Numbered from the stretch's first letter, positions 8,375 through 17,041 are shown. The stretch is DNA of 32,300 nucleotides from JALZUE01 sp051251725 (GCA_051251725.1 JBPOFN010000044.1:1-32300); one strand, 5' to 3'. Numbers and translations: made by a program. Notes: generated by a model not told the origin, from the letters alone.

Positions 8375-9609
8375 TGAAGATTATTGCACTTTTTATTGAT
8401 GCTGTTAGTGAGCTGACACAACACAAGTTACGCACGTTATTAACGCTACTCGGCATGATATTTGGCGTTGGCGCGGTCATCGCGATGTTAAACATTGGCG
8501 AAGGCGCAGAAAAAGAAGCGATGAAAATGATCAGCACTATGGGTTTACATAACCTGATTGTTGAAGCAAAAACCTTCGAAGAAAAAGAGTTAAGGGAGCA
8601 GCGTAAACATTCTTCTGGTTTAAATATTCGCGATGGCGAAATTAGCCAAGCTTCACTTCCTTTTGTTGAAGGTTTTAGCGCGCAAAAACTTATCGACACC
8701 TACGTAATTTTTAGTGCCCATGGCAAAAGCGATGGTGAAGCGGTTGGCGTTAGCCCAAGTTTTTTTGACTTATCTCAGCTGGTCTTAGCCGATGGTCGTA
8801 TGCTCACCGAGCACGACAATCAAAATTTCTTGCAAGTAGCATTATTAGGCGCATCCACAGCAAAGCAGCTATTTCCACTGGGTAATTCGGTTGGGCAAAA
8901 TATAAAAATAAATCACCTATGGTTTAAAGTGGTTGGCGTGTTAAATGCGCCATTTCTCAAGAAAGATGCCTTTCAAGGCATAAAATTAGGCGGCGAACAG
9001 CATCAAGTATTTGTCCCTTTAAAGACCGCAATTCATAAATTTCCTAATAAAGCGTTAAGTAGTGAAGTCAGTAGCATTAAACTGAAAATTGCTGATGATG
9101 TTGACCCGATAGCTGCTGCTAAGGCGGTGAGCCATTTATTAGATCGCCGCCATAATGATGTTGATGATTATAATTTAATTGTGCCTGCTGCGCTGCTAGC
9201 ACAACAAAAACAAACCCAACAAATATTCAATATTGTTATGTCATGTGTTGCTGGCATTTCATTACTGGTTGGCGGCATTGGCATTATGAATATTATGCTC
9301 GCTACGGTATTAGAAAGAACCAAAGAGATAGGCCTATTGCGAGCAATTGGCGCGACACAAAAAGATATTCAACTGCAGTTTATTTCAGAAAGTTTTACCA
9401 TTTCGATTATGGGCGGTATTTTAGGTATTATTTTTGGTTTGATATTATCTGAGTTTATTGCACTTTATTCACAGTGGTCAGTGTCTTGGTCGTTAGGGGC
9501 AATCGTTTTATCGTTTAGCATTTGCGCTATGGTGGGTTTGATTTTTGGCGTGTATCCAGCAATTAAAGCGTCAAAGCTCAACCCTATTGATGCCTTGCAA
9601 AGTGATTAA
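8374..9609 (+). CDS. MacB-type permease (FtsX family)
   Basis: A 411-residue inner-membrane permease with the MacB topology: TM1 near residues 20-42 (LRTLLTLLGMIFGVGAVIAM), a large periplasmic MacB_PCD domain (about 45-280), and three C-terminal TM segments of the FtsX domain (about 285-310, 335-355 and 370-395). The LGxxFGVGAVIAM start and the LERTKEIGLLRAIGA coupling region are strong family marks, as is the C-terminal YPAIKASKLNPIDAL. There is no fused ATPase; the partner is the first gene of the operon. No TolC-like outer-membrane gene is present, so a chromosomal TolC would be needed for a tripartite pump. Confidence 0.94.
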   Translation: MKIIALFIDAVSELTQHKLRTLLTLLGMIFGVGAVIAMLNIGEGAEKEAMKMISTMGLHNLIVEAKTFEEKELREQRKHSSGLNIRDGEISQASLPFVEGFSAQKLIDTYVIFSAHGKSDGEAVGVSPSFFDLSQLVLADGRMLTEHDNQNFLQVALLGASTAKQLFPLGNSVGQNIKINHLWFKVVGVLNAPFLKKDAFQGIKLGGEQHQVFVPLKTAIHKFPNKALSSEVSSIKLKIADDVDPIAAAKAVSHLLDRRHNDVDDYNLIVPAALLAQQKQTQQIFNIVMSCVAGISLLVGGIGIMNIMLATVLERTKEIGLLRAIGATQKDIQLQFISESFTISIMGGILGIIFGLILSEFIALYSQWSVSWSLGAIVLSFSICAMVGLIFGVYPAIKASKLNPIDALQSD

Positions 9610-9637
9610 GACTCGCCGAAGAATATCTCAGTTTTAA

Positions 9638-9725
9638 TGCATTACCTTACGGTAATACTTTAAGGTAATATTTTAAGGTGATGCATTAATGTGATGTATT
9701 AAGACAATACCTTAAGACAATACCT
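9638..9725. repeat. Degenerate short AT-rich repeats
   Basis: Downstream of the ABC operon, ATTACC-ttac-GGTAAT (9641-9656) is a perfect small hairpin, followed by repeated AAGGTAAT/AAGGTGAT units and an exact tandem 13-bp repeat TAAGACAATACCT (9700-9712 and 9713-9725). This looks like replication-slippage DNA rather than a coding or protein-binding region. Confidence 0.6.
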
Positions 9726-9741
9726 TGAAAATTATTCAGCC

Positions 9742-9778
9742 CATAAGCGGAACAGGTAAGAGTAAAATACCGCTTATG
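9742..9778 (+). terminator. Inverted repeat, possible terminator
   Basis: CATAAGCGG (9742-9750) pairs exactly with CCGCTTATG (9770-9778) across a 19-base loop, about 130 bases after the permease stop. It is followed by TTTC, too few T residues for a classical intrinsic terminator. It may end the ABC operon or the convergent pseudogene transcript. Confidence 0.35.
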
Positions 9779-9826
9779 TTTCATCCGACATTTATTTTCA
9801 GCTGGGTGATTTTGAGCTATGTTTAA

Positions 9827-10371
9827 TTATATTTTTAAACTTGTTAGGCCCCAATATTCATTACTTTTTGAGTTTAGCCGCCAACCTTTTTTAATTAATG
9901 CCTTTCGAATATAAAGATTCATATAGCCGTGACCAAATAAAACAACCAGCCTTTAACTTTTGCCAACGTAATTAATTGCTCAGCTGCTAATTCGGCTCGA
10001 ATTTTTGCCGTTCGAAAAGATTCAAAGCGCCCTTTTAAACCGCACATCCAAAGTACTCGACAAAGATATACCCAAGTAAACGCTTTTAACTTAAAAGGAA
10101 GTTTATACCGAGGAATTTCCATTTCTCTAAACAGCTTAGCGGTTTCATTTGGAGCATGTCCGGTAACAATTTTAGCTGAATGTGTTGCGCGGGTAAAATC
10201 ACTGGCTACGACATAAAACGATTGATTAATGGCCGCTTTATTTTCAGGCCGGCTATTCGCAGCAACATCAGAAAAATTATAGCGCCGGATCCACTTGGTA
10301 TAATCGGTCGCATTTAATACAGTGTTGTCTGCAGACGTTGGCTTTCCATGGCGAATTAATACTATTTCCAT
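9827..10371 (-). pseudogene. Frameshifted histidine phosphatase
   Basis: A phosphoglycerate-mutase-like histidine phosphatase. The N-terminal catalytic RHG is intact (IVLIRHGKPTS), as are SDFTRATHSAKIV and the acidic REMEIPR segment. In its own frame it stops after GWLFYLVTAI. Moving one base restores VLFGHGYMNLYIRKALIKKG and continues to a TAA at 9827, recovering the second catalytic histidine (FGHG). From 10371 the span is 545 bases, one short of a multiple of three, which fits a single lost base near 9966. The broken product (150 residues) would lack the second histidine and be inactive. A sequencing error is the alternative, since a homopolymer-rich stretch (TTGTTTTATTTGG) lies at the break. 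Confidence 0.85.
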
Positions 10372-10416
10372 AAACAACGAAACTCACTTTTTTGTATAAT
10401 AAATAAGTTATGAAAG

Positions 10417-10599
10417 CTAATTACGGACAGCTGACTTATTCAAACTAAAAATAGACAATAAGCCTAAAGCTCCCAACACACTTAGCACAATCGGTGAAGT
10501 TGAATCATATTCGTGATTAAAAAATGTCGAGACCAACATAGTTAACACAAGCACGGTACACAGCGCTAAGAAACTGGCAATAACATAAGCACTAAACAT
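10417..10599 (-). CDS. Small two-helix membrane protein
   Basis: A 60-residue hydrophobic protein with two predicted membrane helices (AYVIASFLALCTVLVLTMLV and SPIVLSVLGALGLLSIF) joined by a short FFNHEYDST loop. The ATG at 10599 is chosen for its strong AAAGGAGG about 10 bases upstream; the open frame extends further but without such a site. It lies directly downstream of the next membrane gene and upstream of the broken phosphatase, all on the same strand. No family recognised. Confidence 0.55.
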   Translation of the reverse strand: MFSAYVIASFLALCTVLVLTMLVSTFFNHEYDSTSPIVLSVLGALGLLSIFSLNKSAVRN

Positions 10600-10622
10600 A
10601 ACAACTCGCCCTCCTTTACCAT

Positions 10623-11093
10623 TTAAAGCAAAAAACAAGCAAATATTAGCCGCTGCAAACACAACAAAGCGATGCTTAGAGCCCCTGCTATTTTATTGAA
10701 AAAGGCTGGATACATCGAGCCTAATAACATCATTACAAAAGTTACCATACCAGTAACTCTGATCGCCTCTAAGACAATATCGGGATTATATTGGCTGACC
10801 ACTAAGTTAATAATTAACCCAAAAGGAGCCACGACAAAGTTATAGCCAATAAAGCTCACCATTGGGCTTTCTGATTTACTAAAAAGATAAACACCAAAAA
10901 AACACGAGGCAAGATAACCAATAAAAAACACTATCGGATTGATACTACTTATAGCTTCTACCGGAATATTTAGCACCATTAACCAATTGATGGCAAAGCC
11001 CCAAAGCAGTGTTAACCCAATAACTAAATTGTAAGTTGAACCACTGATAATCTCATCATTAGTTTCTGTTCTATCGAATACATCTACTTCCAT
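10623..11093 (-). CDS. Bax-inhibitor-1-like membrane protein, short
   Basis: A 156-residue polytopic protein with about five hydrophobic segments. The pattern of a conserved block SPMVSFIGYNFVVAPFGLII followed by a helix starting EAIRVTGMVTFVMMLLGSMYP resembles the YccA/YbhL (Bax inhibitor-1/US12-like) family. Those proteins usually have about seven segments and 220-235 residues. Here the frame ends after ALSIALLCLQRLIFACFLL, so it may have lost its C-terminal third. ATG at 11093 with AAGGA 6 bases upstream is convincing. It probably shares a transcript with the small membrane gene that follows. Family assignment is moderate. Confidence 0.6.
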   Translation of the reverse strand: MEVDVFDRTETNDEIISGSTYNLVIGLTLLWGFAINWLMVLNIPVEAISSINPIVFFIGYLASCFFGVYLFSKSESPMVSFIGYNFVVAPFGLIINLVVSQYNPDIVLEAIRVTGMVTFVMMLLGSMYPAFFNKIAGALSIALLCLQRLIFACFLL

Positions 11094-11145
11094 TTTATTT
11101 CCTTATAATGTGAAATTTACACTATTTGGTTATGGCTGATATCGC

Positions 11146-11593
11146 CTAAGCTGAGGCTATTACATCTTGTATTAACGTTGAAAAGTAGTGTGGGTTACTT
11201 GGATCACCATTAACCTTCACTACATTGATATTTATACATAATTATTTAAATACAGCCACTGATTTTTTAGTCACCAAATAATCTTTACTTGCTTGAACAT
11301 AAGTATATGGAACAACTATCAACGCACTAGGTCGAACCAAGTTAGTAATAGCCTAAAGCCTGCCCTGAGTGTTGTATTATCAATAGATTTAAGCGTAGAT
11401 ATAAACAGCTAACCAAGTATTGATTATGACGCTAAGCAAAAAAACAATACTTAGGATTTCAAAGTATTCAAGCAGATCAGCTGAATATCAATATTATCAG
11501 GTAATTACTCTATTAAAGGGTAAATAATTCTCCTGTGCCATCCATGCCTGAAATAAGTAAAGGCTTTACCGGAAATTCCTGTTGGCTTATCAC
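11146..11593 (-). pseudogene. Decayed alpha/beta hydrolase remnant
   Basis: This stretch has no intact gene but keeps pieces of one alpha/beta hydrolase. From a GTG at 11593, the frame reads VKPLLISGMDGTGELF, the typical first strand and oxyanion turn of small esterase-like hydrolases. It is then broken; a one-base shift continues LIE-stop-LPDNIDIQLICLNTL (CAA changed to TAA). Further on (about 11240-11350) comes PYTYVQASKDYLVTKKSVAVF, matching the usual late strand with the catalytic aspartate, and then a GDPSNPHYFSTLIQD-like stretch near the usual catalytic histidine, ending at 11146. About 440 bases remain of the usual 700-750, so the middle with the nucleophile elbow is deleted. Confidence 0.6.
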
Positions 11594-11672
11594 GCCCAAA
11601 TTTATGAGCTAATCAACCCTTGGTTAAAAATTTGATACCAGCCAATAGTTAAATACCCAGTTCAGCATATTT

Positions 11673-12140
11673 TTAGCATGGAAGTTTCGGTGGGTATATT
11701 TCTATTTCTGAAATCTGTTTTACCGTCAAAGGAGTATCTTGTTTACTACCTAACTCATTTATCATCCAGTTGAAAGACTGCATTTCACAACTTAAAATAC
11801 CTAAAATAACGATAGAGTCATTATTCAATGTTTCCATATATTTCAACACCTTCTGATATATAGGACACTTGCTGAACTCTATTTCTTCTTCAGCTACTTG
11901 ATAAAAAATAGCGAAGCTCGGTTTACCATCAGCCGATAAAATAACATCTCGACCGCAAGCGATGAGAATTAAGTTGTATAGTCTCGCTAATACGTTTTTA
12001 TCTTTCTTTCCCATGAGTAAAAAATACTCGCTGACATTGCCATTTGTTTTCAGCAGCGCTTGAAAAGCACGTTCAACCTCAGAATCTGTAACCGTTATGT
12101 TCTGTACTTTAGATGAAAATATTTTTTTAAACCAATTCAA
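11673..12140 (-). CDS. Hypothetical cytosolic protein
   Basis: About 155 residues, mostly helical and charged, with no signal peptide; begins NWFKKIFSSKVQN and ends with EIEIYPPKLPC. The start is taken as TTG at 12140 because GGAG lies 8 bases before it, and the residues further upstream (to 12209) lack both a ribosome binding site and a natural N-terminus. No family recognised. Four cysteines are spread through the protein without a metal-site pattern. It follows a small membrane gene on the same strand by 55 bases, and a TTAACGCCT motif lies between them. Confidence 0.6.
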   Translation of the reverse strand: MNWFKKIFSSKVQNITVTDSEVERAFQALLKTNGNVSEYFLLMGKKDKNVLARLYNLILIACGRDVILSADGKPSFAIFYQVAEEEIEFSKCPIYQKVLKYMETLNNDSIVILGILSCEMQSFNWMINELGSKQDTPLTVKQISEIEIYPPKLPC

Positions 12141-12195
12141 GATAAAACTCCATTTTATGTTAACGCCTACAGGTAAAGGCTTTGATATTTCAGGT

Positions 12196-12447
12196 TTACA
12201 TCGCCTCATATAAATAATAAAGAACAGGGGAAGTTATTAATAAACCAACAAAATATATTTTAAAGAAACCATCAGATGGGATAGTGTGTGAAATTGAGAT
12301 ACTTAAATTATCCGAAGATTCTTCCTTAAAGGGTTTTGATTTTCTATATAACTTTACTGCGACAAGTCCAATTAGAAAAATTCCAACAATAATAGCAATT
12401 AAAATTAATATAAATAACCATGCTTCCATAGATGCTTGACGACGCAC
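12196..12447 (-). CDS. Small two-helix membrane protein
   Basis: 83 residues with a strong N-terminal membrane helix (AWLFILILIAIIVGIFLIGL, about residues 9-28), a polar linker rich in Ser and Lys, and a second helix near the C-terminus (about 63-80). Start is GTG at 12447 with AAGGAG 7 bases upstream. No family recognised. It probably shares a transcript with the hypothetical gene downstream on the same strand. Confidence 0.6.
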   Translation of the reverse strand: MRRQASMEAWLFILILIAIIVGIFLIGLVAVKLYRKSKPFKEESSDNLSISISHTIPSDGFFKIYFVGLLITSPVLYYLYEAM

Positions 12448-12625
12448 TATACTCTCCTTGTAATATAGCCCCCATTTAGGGCTGATAATATCTTGCTAAC
12501 TTTTGCCCCTAAATTGTTAATAAATTAAACATCAGAACAACTCAAATCGCCTCAATAGTAACTTATATTTTTAAAGTAATAAAATCTGAAACTTAGGCCA
12601 CCAATTCCATTATACCTAATAAATG

Positions 12626-12699
12626 ATATGGACTATTTTTCTCTAACGAGTGTATCTAGTGACCTTGATACCGAAACCTTAATAGAAAAAAGTCCATAT
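12626..12699. repeat. Imperfect inverted repeat in intergenic region
   Basis: In the 303-base gap between the small membrane gene and the esterase, the arm at 12626-12642 (starting ATATGGACT) pairs with 12684-12699 (ending AGTCCATAT) over 16 bp with one bulged base, around a 41-base spacer. It may be a terminator with a large loop for the esterase gene, or ends of a short mobile repeat. The rest of the gap shows nothing. Confidence 0.45.
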
Positions 12700-12750
12700 G
12701 CTTATATTCAAATCCGTAAGCATATATTTAGCTAAATCAGTTTTTAACAT

Positions 12751-13629
12751 TCAAATTGACCACTTTTTTAAGAATTTTAGATATGAAGAAAACACTGTTT
12801 TCGATTGTTTAGGCGCTGAGCTAGCAAAACTATGCGTTCCTCCTTTTACTTCATGGTATTCAAATAAATGGTCAATTTTTTCCAGCTCGTTAACAAACTC
12901 TCGGCTCATTGCGACAGAGACAATCGGATCTTTATCCCCGTGTGATAAGAAAAAAGGAGGATCTTTTGCATCAAGATAAGTAGCCGGAGACATAGCAGAT
13001 AAAATCATTTTTAGATTAGGATAACTGACCGGCAATAAGCGTTTAACGGTAGGTTCATGAATATATTTCGACAGTGTAAAGTCGCCGATAGGGGCTGATT
13101 GTGCGGCAACTGCACGAACCGATGAATCAAACTGAGTATATAAGCCGTGATCAGAAAAAACATTTGAATTTCCTGTTACTCCAATCATTACAGCCAAATA
13201 GCTACCGGCAGAAGAACCACTGACAATAATACGCTCAGGGTTGATATGGTATAAAGCCGCGTTAGCTTTGAGAAAGCGAATAGCAAGTTTAATATCTTCA
13301 ATCGCCGCGGGAAATCTATAGTCGGGTGATAATCTATACATGGCACTTGCAGCTACAAACCCTTTTTTTGACAATTTTAAGAGCTGTTTATTTTTAGAAC
13401 TTTTATCTCCCGAAATAAAACCACCACCATGAATTAAAATAACAACCGGCCGAGGCGATACAGTCTTTGCTTCGGGAAAGGCAATATTAATAGACAGTTC
13501 AACGCCATCCTCTTTTCCAATGGGAATATTCTCTTGCAGGCCAGTAAACGAATTAGTTTTTATTTCAGTGCCATAAGCAAAAATGGGCAAACTTATTACG
13601 GCAACAATAATGTACTTCGAAAGTTTGAT
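12751..13629 (-). CDS. Secreted alpha/beta hydrolase (esterase), ATC start
   Basis: An esterase of the hormone-sensitive-lipase/Aes type (Abhydrolase_3, BD-FAE-like). The oxyanion motif HGGGF, nucleophile elbow GSSAGS, acid in HGDKDPI and catalytic histidine in GGTHSF are all present and spaced normally. The N-terminus KLSKYIIVAVISLPIFAYG is a secretion signal, so the enzyme acts in the periplasm or outside. The signal peptide is immediately preceded by an in-frame ATC (13627-13629) with AAGGA 7 bases upstream, exactly where an ATG would be expected. The only conventional start, TTG at 13659, lies before the ribosome binding site. I call ATC, giving 292 residues. Substrate unknown; acetylated or small esters are typical for the family. 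Confidence 0.8.
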   Translation of the reverse strand: MKLSKYIIVAVISLPIFAYGTEIKTNSFTGLQENIPIGKEDGVELSINIAFPEAKTVSPRPVVILIHGGGFISGDKSSKNKQLLKLSKKGFVAASAMYRLSPDYRFPAAIEDIKLAIRFLKANAALYHINPERIIVSGSSAGSYLAVMIGVTGNSNVFSDHGLYTQFDSSVRAVAAQSAPIGDFTLSKYIHEPTVKRLLPVSYPNLKMILSAMSPATYLDAKDPPFFLSHGDKDPIVSVAMSREFVNELEKIDHLFEYHEVKGGTHSFASSAPKQSKTVFSSYLKFLKKWSI

Positions 13630-13902
13630 TGGGCTTTCCTTATAAATTCCTCCCCCCAAATTAAGGGTGAATTATTGTTGCCTAAAAATTAAGGAGAGTG
13701 AAAACTGCTAAGTGCTTCCCTTCCCCGAACGGCTTATATTTACTATAAACACTAACGCCTCAACATTTGCTATAAGTACGTTATTTCAATGTGTAATACC
13801 TAAGTTTATTCACTCGAACACCTTAGACAGAGCCCATTAATCGCGCCCTTAACTATCGACCTGAAAATTTTAATTTAGCTGTATGACTCGGAAATTTATA
13901 AA

Positions 13903-15186
13903 CTATTTCAAGCAGGTAAATAACACGGTGACATTACATTTATATTCGCCATTGTTATTTTCGCTGCAATCTTTTTTAGCCATAGTGCCACTGTCTTTTT
14001 TAAGTCTGCCGCCACTTTTTGCGCACATTCCAGATGCTTCATTAAAAGCATTCGTTTCTGAAAGATTTAACGCCTGTTCATAAGGAAAATGCATGCTAGT
14101 ATTCCCTTTTGCCTCAATACTAACTTCCGTGTATCGCAACCCCTTGGTTTTCTCCTTTGACGCTTTGGTGACAATCTTACGATCAATCGCTGTTTCATAA
14201 ACACCCGTTGCACGTGCTGATGATGCCGTTTTTTCAACTTCTCTCACCTGCGCCTTTTGAATAATCTCACGCTGTGATCTTGATATATTACTCGCTCTTG
14301 CCCGATCAATATTTGCAGTATCATTATGTTGGGTCATGCGCTTATGTTGACGAATATATTTTGTTGTATCGGCGAAAAAGGCCATATTGTTCTGAACATT
14401 CTGCTGAGTCTGTTGATAATGCCCTTGCCATAACTTCGCATTTTCACGATTTCTCTTCTCAATATAAGCATTTCTCTTCTCAGCAGAAACCCTAGCCTCA
14501 GCTTTGCTTTTGGCATAGTTCTGAATCCTTGCTTTTTTTACACTATCCATTTCTTTCACAAGTTTTACAAAAGTATCCCTGCTCTCTTGCGTCAGCGGCT
14601 GCCGCATACGCGCTATACTGACAGGATAACCATCTCCCATCACGCGCATCATATTAAAAGATCGTTTAACTTCGTTGGGGTAGCCGCCAAACATGCCACA
14701 ACCTTGTTCAGTGGGGACATATATCGTTGTTCTAATAGAAAGTATTTGTGTTCCGTCACCGATCAGAAAATCCTGTGCATGTGAATACACTCTACGTTTA
14801 GCGTGGATTTCATAATAATAGCGGGTCATTTCTGCTGTGTAATAATGCAGACCATAACGCTGGTCAATTGCTCGCTTCAAACCAGAAAACTCATCTTTGT
14901 AATCTAGGCTATTATTAACCCATTCATCATATGGGTGCATGCATGTTGAGCCTACTAGCTTATCAACCGGTGAATACATACGTGTTTGGTGAATGTCCCA
15001 GTCATCTCCTTCGGTTTTAATAAGATCAGGTAGTTGCTGCTCAATACGGTCCAAGTATTTATACGCCTCTGCCAAGCTCTCCTGATCACTATAATTGTCA
15101 ACCATAGCCTCATTAATCTGGCTACAGGCCGAAATAAAACTAAGGGATATGAATAACATTAATAAATATAATTTTTTAATTAACAT
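13903..15186 (-). CDS. Large lipoprotein with coiled coil
   Basis: 427 residues. The signal KKLYLLMLFISLSFISAC carries lipobox ISAC (cysteine at residue 21). A first domain (about 30-200) has aromatic and cysteine-containing stretches. A long, highly charged helical region follows (about 205-330, rich in Arg, Lys, Gln and Glu, likely coiled coil). The C-terminal 80 residues (YTEVSIEAKGNTSMHFPYEQALNLSETNAFNEASGMC) look like a compact cysteine-containing domain with at least four cysteines that could form disulfides in the periplasm. No family recognised. The ATG at 15186 has only a weak upstream site. It stands alone between two long gaps. Confidence 0.75.
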   Translation of the reverse strand: MLIKKLYLLMLFISLSFISACSQINEAMVDNYSDQESLAEAYKYLDRIEQQLPDLIKTEGDDWDIHQTRMYSPVDKLVGSTCMHPYDEWVNNSLDYKDEFSGLKRAIDQRYGLHYYTAEMTRYYYEIHAKRRVYSHAQDFLIGDGTQILSIRTTIYVPTEQGCGMFGGYPNEVKRSFNMMRVMGDGYPVSIARMRQPLTQESRDTFVKLVKEMDSVKKARIQNYAKSKAEARVSAEKRNAYIEKRNRENAKLWQGHYQQTQQNVQNNMAFFADTTKYIRQHKRMTQHNDTANIDRARASNISRSQREIIQKAQVREVEKTASSARATGVYETAIDRKIVTKASKEKTKGLRYTEVSIEAKGNTSMHFPYEQALNLSETNAFNEASGMCAKSGGRLKKDSGTMAKKDCSENNNGEYKCNVTVLFTCLK

Positions 15187-15647
15187 ACAAAAATAATTCC
15201 AATGTAAAAATCAATTTTCTTTTTTTAGTTGGTATTTCATCAAGATACAGAGCTCTGCCTCACTCTGAAAATACTAGCAACTATAAAACATTATCTCGAG
15301 CATAAGTTGGGTAGATCAAATCCGAACATAAGTTACACACAGCTTTCGTACTCGATACTAGCAAAAACAACTCAATAATCGCTTAATCTTTAGCTTTATT
15401 ATCGTTTAATAAGCGTTAACTTGTCCCAACCTACTTTCCCTTATGATGTTTTGATTAATATCTACCTCAACAGGTACGGCCCAGATCCATCAATAATTAT
15501 TTCACCGAGCCTAAATTAAACGATAACCTGACTGAGCAGACGAATATTAGGATAAGTTAGCTCTACTATATATAACCTAAATAGTTGGGCTAACCACATC
15601 AGAGATAGTCACTTCCGAGCTGGTCATTATTCCTCTTAATAAAACGA
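15187..15647. other. Intergenic region, no gene seen
   Basis: 461 bases between the lipoprotein gene and the isomerase. It should hold the lipoprotein promoter and the isomerase terminator. The only structure noted is a 12-bp inverted repeat (TTATCGTTTAAT at 15399-15410 and its complement at 15515-15526). I see no remnant of a gene. Confidence 0.45.
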
Positions 15648-16922
15648 CTAATCTAAAATCGTGTAATATAAATATTCCCATGCCAGTTGTACGCTGTACA
15701 TTGGCGGGTATGAATAATCTTCTACTTCTGCGACCATATATTTTGGCACTTCAAATTCTTGATGATGAAATAATTCCAGCCAATCGATCTTTCCGCTAGC
15801 CCCCAATTCTTTGTAATCTTTAATGTGCCAGCTTATAAAACGGTTTTGGTATTTTTTGAAATAATCGACAGGTTTTACCCCTGCTACTTCCATCCAATAA
15901 ATATCAGCTTGAAAATAAACATCTTCAGGGTTGGTGTGTTGTAAAAAATAATCATAGCTCAGAGTATCTTCGACCAGGCTGAATTCATCAGCATGGTTAT
16001 GAAAAGCAAAGGTGATACCCTTTTCCCGGCATAATTTACCTATAGCATTATAATAATCGCTGTAGCGTTGTAGTTCTGCTTTGGTTTTTACCGATTTAAG
16101 TTGATTATTAGACGTTGATAAATATTCTACGCCGGCTGCCACATGGTCATCTATGGTATTTGACCACCACTGCAAAGCGTTTTCCCAAGCATCAGCCGCA
16201 GGAAGATCATGAAACGTCATCGACCCTAAAAACTCCATGCCATTAGCTTCGACTAAATTACGAAATTCAGTTGGCGACATGCCATAAAAAGTCCCATTAT
16301 CATAAACAAAGGTCTCTACAAAGCTATAGCCCATTCGACCTAACTCTTTCAGGGTTCCTGCTGGATCTTTTAACATTTTTTGATGAACAGAAACTAATTG
16401 AACACCTATATTTTTATCCTTGGGGTTAGCTTTGATATAACGGGTTTGCCACTGACTTTTACCTACCTCATCAAAGCCTTCGAGCAATACATTACTAGGA
16501 CTTTGAAAATCAAATCTAACCTTTAAATAAAAATCACCTAGCATATCAACATCTTGCATTTCCCACTTTTTATCAGAAGAAAAACGTCCCATGCCTTTGA
16601 AAATAACACCGTCTTGGTTTTGTCCTAAAGCGATTATTTTATCACTCTTGGCATCATAACCAATCAACTCGGTGAGCAAAGTAGTGTATTTACCATTTTG
16701 AAATTGAAGTACTTCAACTTGCATAGATTGGTTATTCATTGTTGAAAGGTTATTCATTTTAATCGCTGGAAATTTACCAAAGTTCTCAGTATTAACATGG
16801 TCGCTACTTACCCAATGCCCCGCATATTGATGTAAGCGAGCAACTTGAGATTCAATCGAATCTTTGGCAAAAAGGCTTGGGGTAAAAATAAAAAACAATA
16901 TTATTGACGTTAGAATTCTCAT
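15648..16922 (-). CDS. Two-domain secreted sugar isomerase/epimerase-like protein
   Basis: 424 residues with a signal peptide (MRILTSIILFFIFTPSLFA). Residues about 25-168 form a beta-rich domain starting YAGHWVSSD, with strands such as YTTLLTELIGYDAKSDKIIA, similar in look to lipocalin-like DUF1579-type domains. Residues about 172-424 are a TIM barrel of the xylose-isomerase/AP-endonuclease-2 family: IGVQLVSVHQ start, FHNHADEF metal-binding motif, VYFQADIYWMEVAG and ISWHIKDYKE strands. Family members isomerise, epimerise or eliminate sugars and often use a divalent metal. The family's two other copies in this window lack the extra N-terminal domain. The gene is 2 kb from the oxidase operon and lacks the shared operator, so a joint role is possible, not shown. 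Confidence 0.85.
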   Translation of the reverse strand: MRILTSIILFFIFTPSLFAKDSIESQVARLHQYAGHWVSSDHVNTENFGKFPAIKMNNLSTMNNQSMQVEVLQFQNGKYTTLLTELIGYDAKSDKIIALGQNQDGVIFKGMGRFSSDKKWEMQDVDMLGDFYLKVRFDFQSPSNVLLEGFDEVGKSQWQTRYIKANPKDKNIGVQLVSVHQKMLKDPAGTLKELGRMGYSFVETFVYDNGTFYGMSPTEFRNLVEANGMEFLGSMTFHDLPAADAWENALQWWSNTIDDHVAAGVEYLSTSNNQLKSVKTKAELQRYSDYYNAIGKLCREKGITFAFHNHADEFSLVEDTLSYDYFLQHTNPEDVYFQADIYWMEVAGVKPVDYFKKYQNRFISWHIKDYKELGASGKIDWLELFHHQEFEVPKYMVAEVEDYSYPPMYSVQLAWEYLYYTILD

Positions 16923-17041
16923 CGTTTTGACCTATTAAATAATTTTATCGCGCTGTTACAAGGTTATTTTGTGCTTTGTTTATAACATTTACCAGAACAT
17001 AAAAAGATAGGTAGCGGATATTTCCCCTACTTTACGGCTTA

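Noticed and set aside
12698..12979. Plus-strand 93-residue open frame overlapping the esterase end
   Set aside because: It overlaps the C-terminal catalytic region of the esterase on the other strand and has no convincing start signal.
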